From NCBI GenBank assembly GCA_030039005.1, contig JASHQT010000102.1, positions 1-33,476 on the forward strand: 33,476 bases of DNA, given 5' to 3'. Shown here one piece after another: positions 32,974-33,476 of this stretch. Below the pieces are notes generated by a model. The model was not told the DNA's origin and made no database searches. It saw only the letters and a list, made by a program, of their open reading frames with translations. This stretch comes from Bryobacteraceae bacterium. Lineage in GTDB: Bacteria > Acidobacteriota > Terriglobia > Bryobacterales > Bryobacteraceae. Made by a program: the position numbers and the translations under genes. How positions within the stretch are numbered: the first letter of the stretch is position 1; each line of letters opens with the position of its first letter.

Positions 32974-33476
32974 GTGGACACTCCGACCCAGCGCGGCACC
33001 GCGGACCGTCTGCTGGCGTTCCTGGCGGGCCTCTTCGTGGCCGGACTGTTCGTTTACTTCACTCGCCGCGCGCCTTTCGTCTACTACAGCCACGACGATT
33101 TGATGAACTTGTACGGCTATTGGAGCAAGCCGTTTCCGCTCTTCAAAGCAATCGTTTTCTTTTGGGCGCCTTACTATCGGCCCATCGGCGCGCTGGTGTA
33201 CCGCAGCGTCTTTGCCATTTGGGGTTTTAATCCTCAACCGCTTTATGCGATCTATTACGCGGCGATCTTCCTGAATTTAGGAATCGCCTACCTGTTATTC
33301 AAACGGCTCAGCGGATCACGCGAAATCGCCGGAATCGCGCTGTTGCTCTTCGCGTTTCATGGCAAACTCGCCAGCCTCTATTACAGCGCGGGCGCGATGT
33401 ACGACGTCTTCTGCTTTCTCTTTTTCAGTTCGGCTCTCATCATCTACTTGCAGCCGCGAACGCAAAATCGCTTACC
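32974..33476 (+). CDS. Polytopic membrane protein, GT39-like, 5' part only
   Basis: The frame is open from GTG 32974 to the window edge, giving 167 codons. The translation starts VDTPTQRGTADRLLAFLAG and has at least three or four membrane helices. A short conserved-looking loop HDDLMNLYGYW follows the first helix, where GT39/ArnT-type enzymes place their catalytic acidic pair. YYRPIGALVYR comes next. The rest of the protein lies outside the window. It diverges from the aldo/keto reductase across 57 bases. The GTG has only a weak GGTAGG upstream. Glycosyltransferase is a family-level guess. Membrane protein is certain. Confidence 0.7.
   Translation, partial: MDTPTQRGTADRLLAFLAGLFVAGLFVYFTRRAPFVYYSHDDLMNLYGYWSKPFPLFKAIVFFWAPYYRPIGALVYRSVFAIWGFNPQPLYAIYYAAIFLNLGIAYLLFKRLSGSREIAGIALLLFAFHGKLASLYYSAGAMYDVFCFLFFSSALIIYLQPRTQNRL

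Noticed and set aside
1..33476. CRISPR arrays, insertion sequences, integrases, attachment sites
   Set aside because: No regularly spaced repeats, transposase or integrase motifs, or terminal inverted repeats were seen. The only repeats found are the two short tandem duplications.

Overview
The window looks like chromosomal DNA of an Acidobacteriota, most likely a Solibacter/Bryobacterales-type soil organism. Three sequence features support this: an 838-residue two-module orphan permease of the acidobacterial ADOP type (1592-4108), a secreted protein ending in the C-terminal domain typical of Solibacter (4429-7017), and many secreted paralogs that I associate with this group. No rRNA, tRNA, CRISPR array or intact mobile element was found. 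Genes are tightly packed, and six adjacent pairs share a 4-base ATGA stop/start overlap.

Layout. 34-7017: a Tat-exported metallophosphoesterase, the ADOP permease and the large Solibacter-domain protein. 7168-10296 (minus): a complete pqqA-B-C-D-E operon for pyrroloquinoline quinone, including a 25-residue pqqA at 10219-10296, with an MFS exporter diverging from it (10347-11612). 11667-13397: an NHL-repeat secreted protein and a small secreted G-x-W protein. 13382-17728 (minus): a four-gene operon of a p-cresol methylhydroxylase/vanillyl-alcohol oxidase-type flavoprotein, a cytochrome c, a carotenoid-oxygenase-family dioxygenase and an esterase. This gene set fits oxidation and cleavage of lignin-type phenylpropanoids.

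18376-30211 is the unusual part. It holds eight diverged members of a secreted protein family I cannot name, and three DUF6152-type domains. They sit in three clusters: four plus-strand genes (18376-21759), four minus-strand genes converging on them (21837-25257), and a further minus-strand group (27431-30211). One gene (28681-29793) fuses a DUF6152-type domain to a member of the unknown family, which links the two functionally. Every member keeps two cysteines 138-147 residues apart, a G-x-W near the mature N-terminus, a G-x-W-[DE]-G-[DN]-T-L-V block (degenerate in one member) and a D-P-x-x-Y-x-x-P-[WF] block (partly degenerate in one). I infer a periplasmic disulfide-bonded beta-rich family with a small partner that may expose an N-terminal His-His after signal cleavage. 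A degenerate metallo-beta-lactamase-fold protein lies inside the second cluster.

Between the second and third clusters (26059-27283) lies a decayed segment: a frameshifted remnant of a TonB-dependent receptor and a truncated GT39-like membrane glycosyltransferase. The window ends with an esterase with altered active-site motifs, an aldo/keto reductase and the 5' part of another polytopic, GT39-like membrane protein that runs off the edge at 33476.
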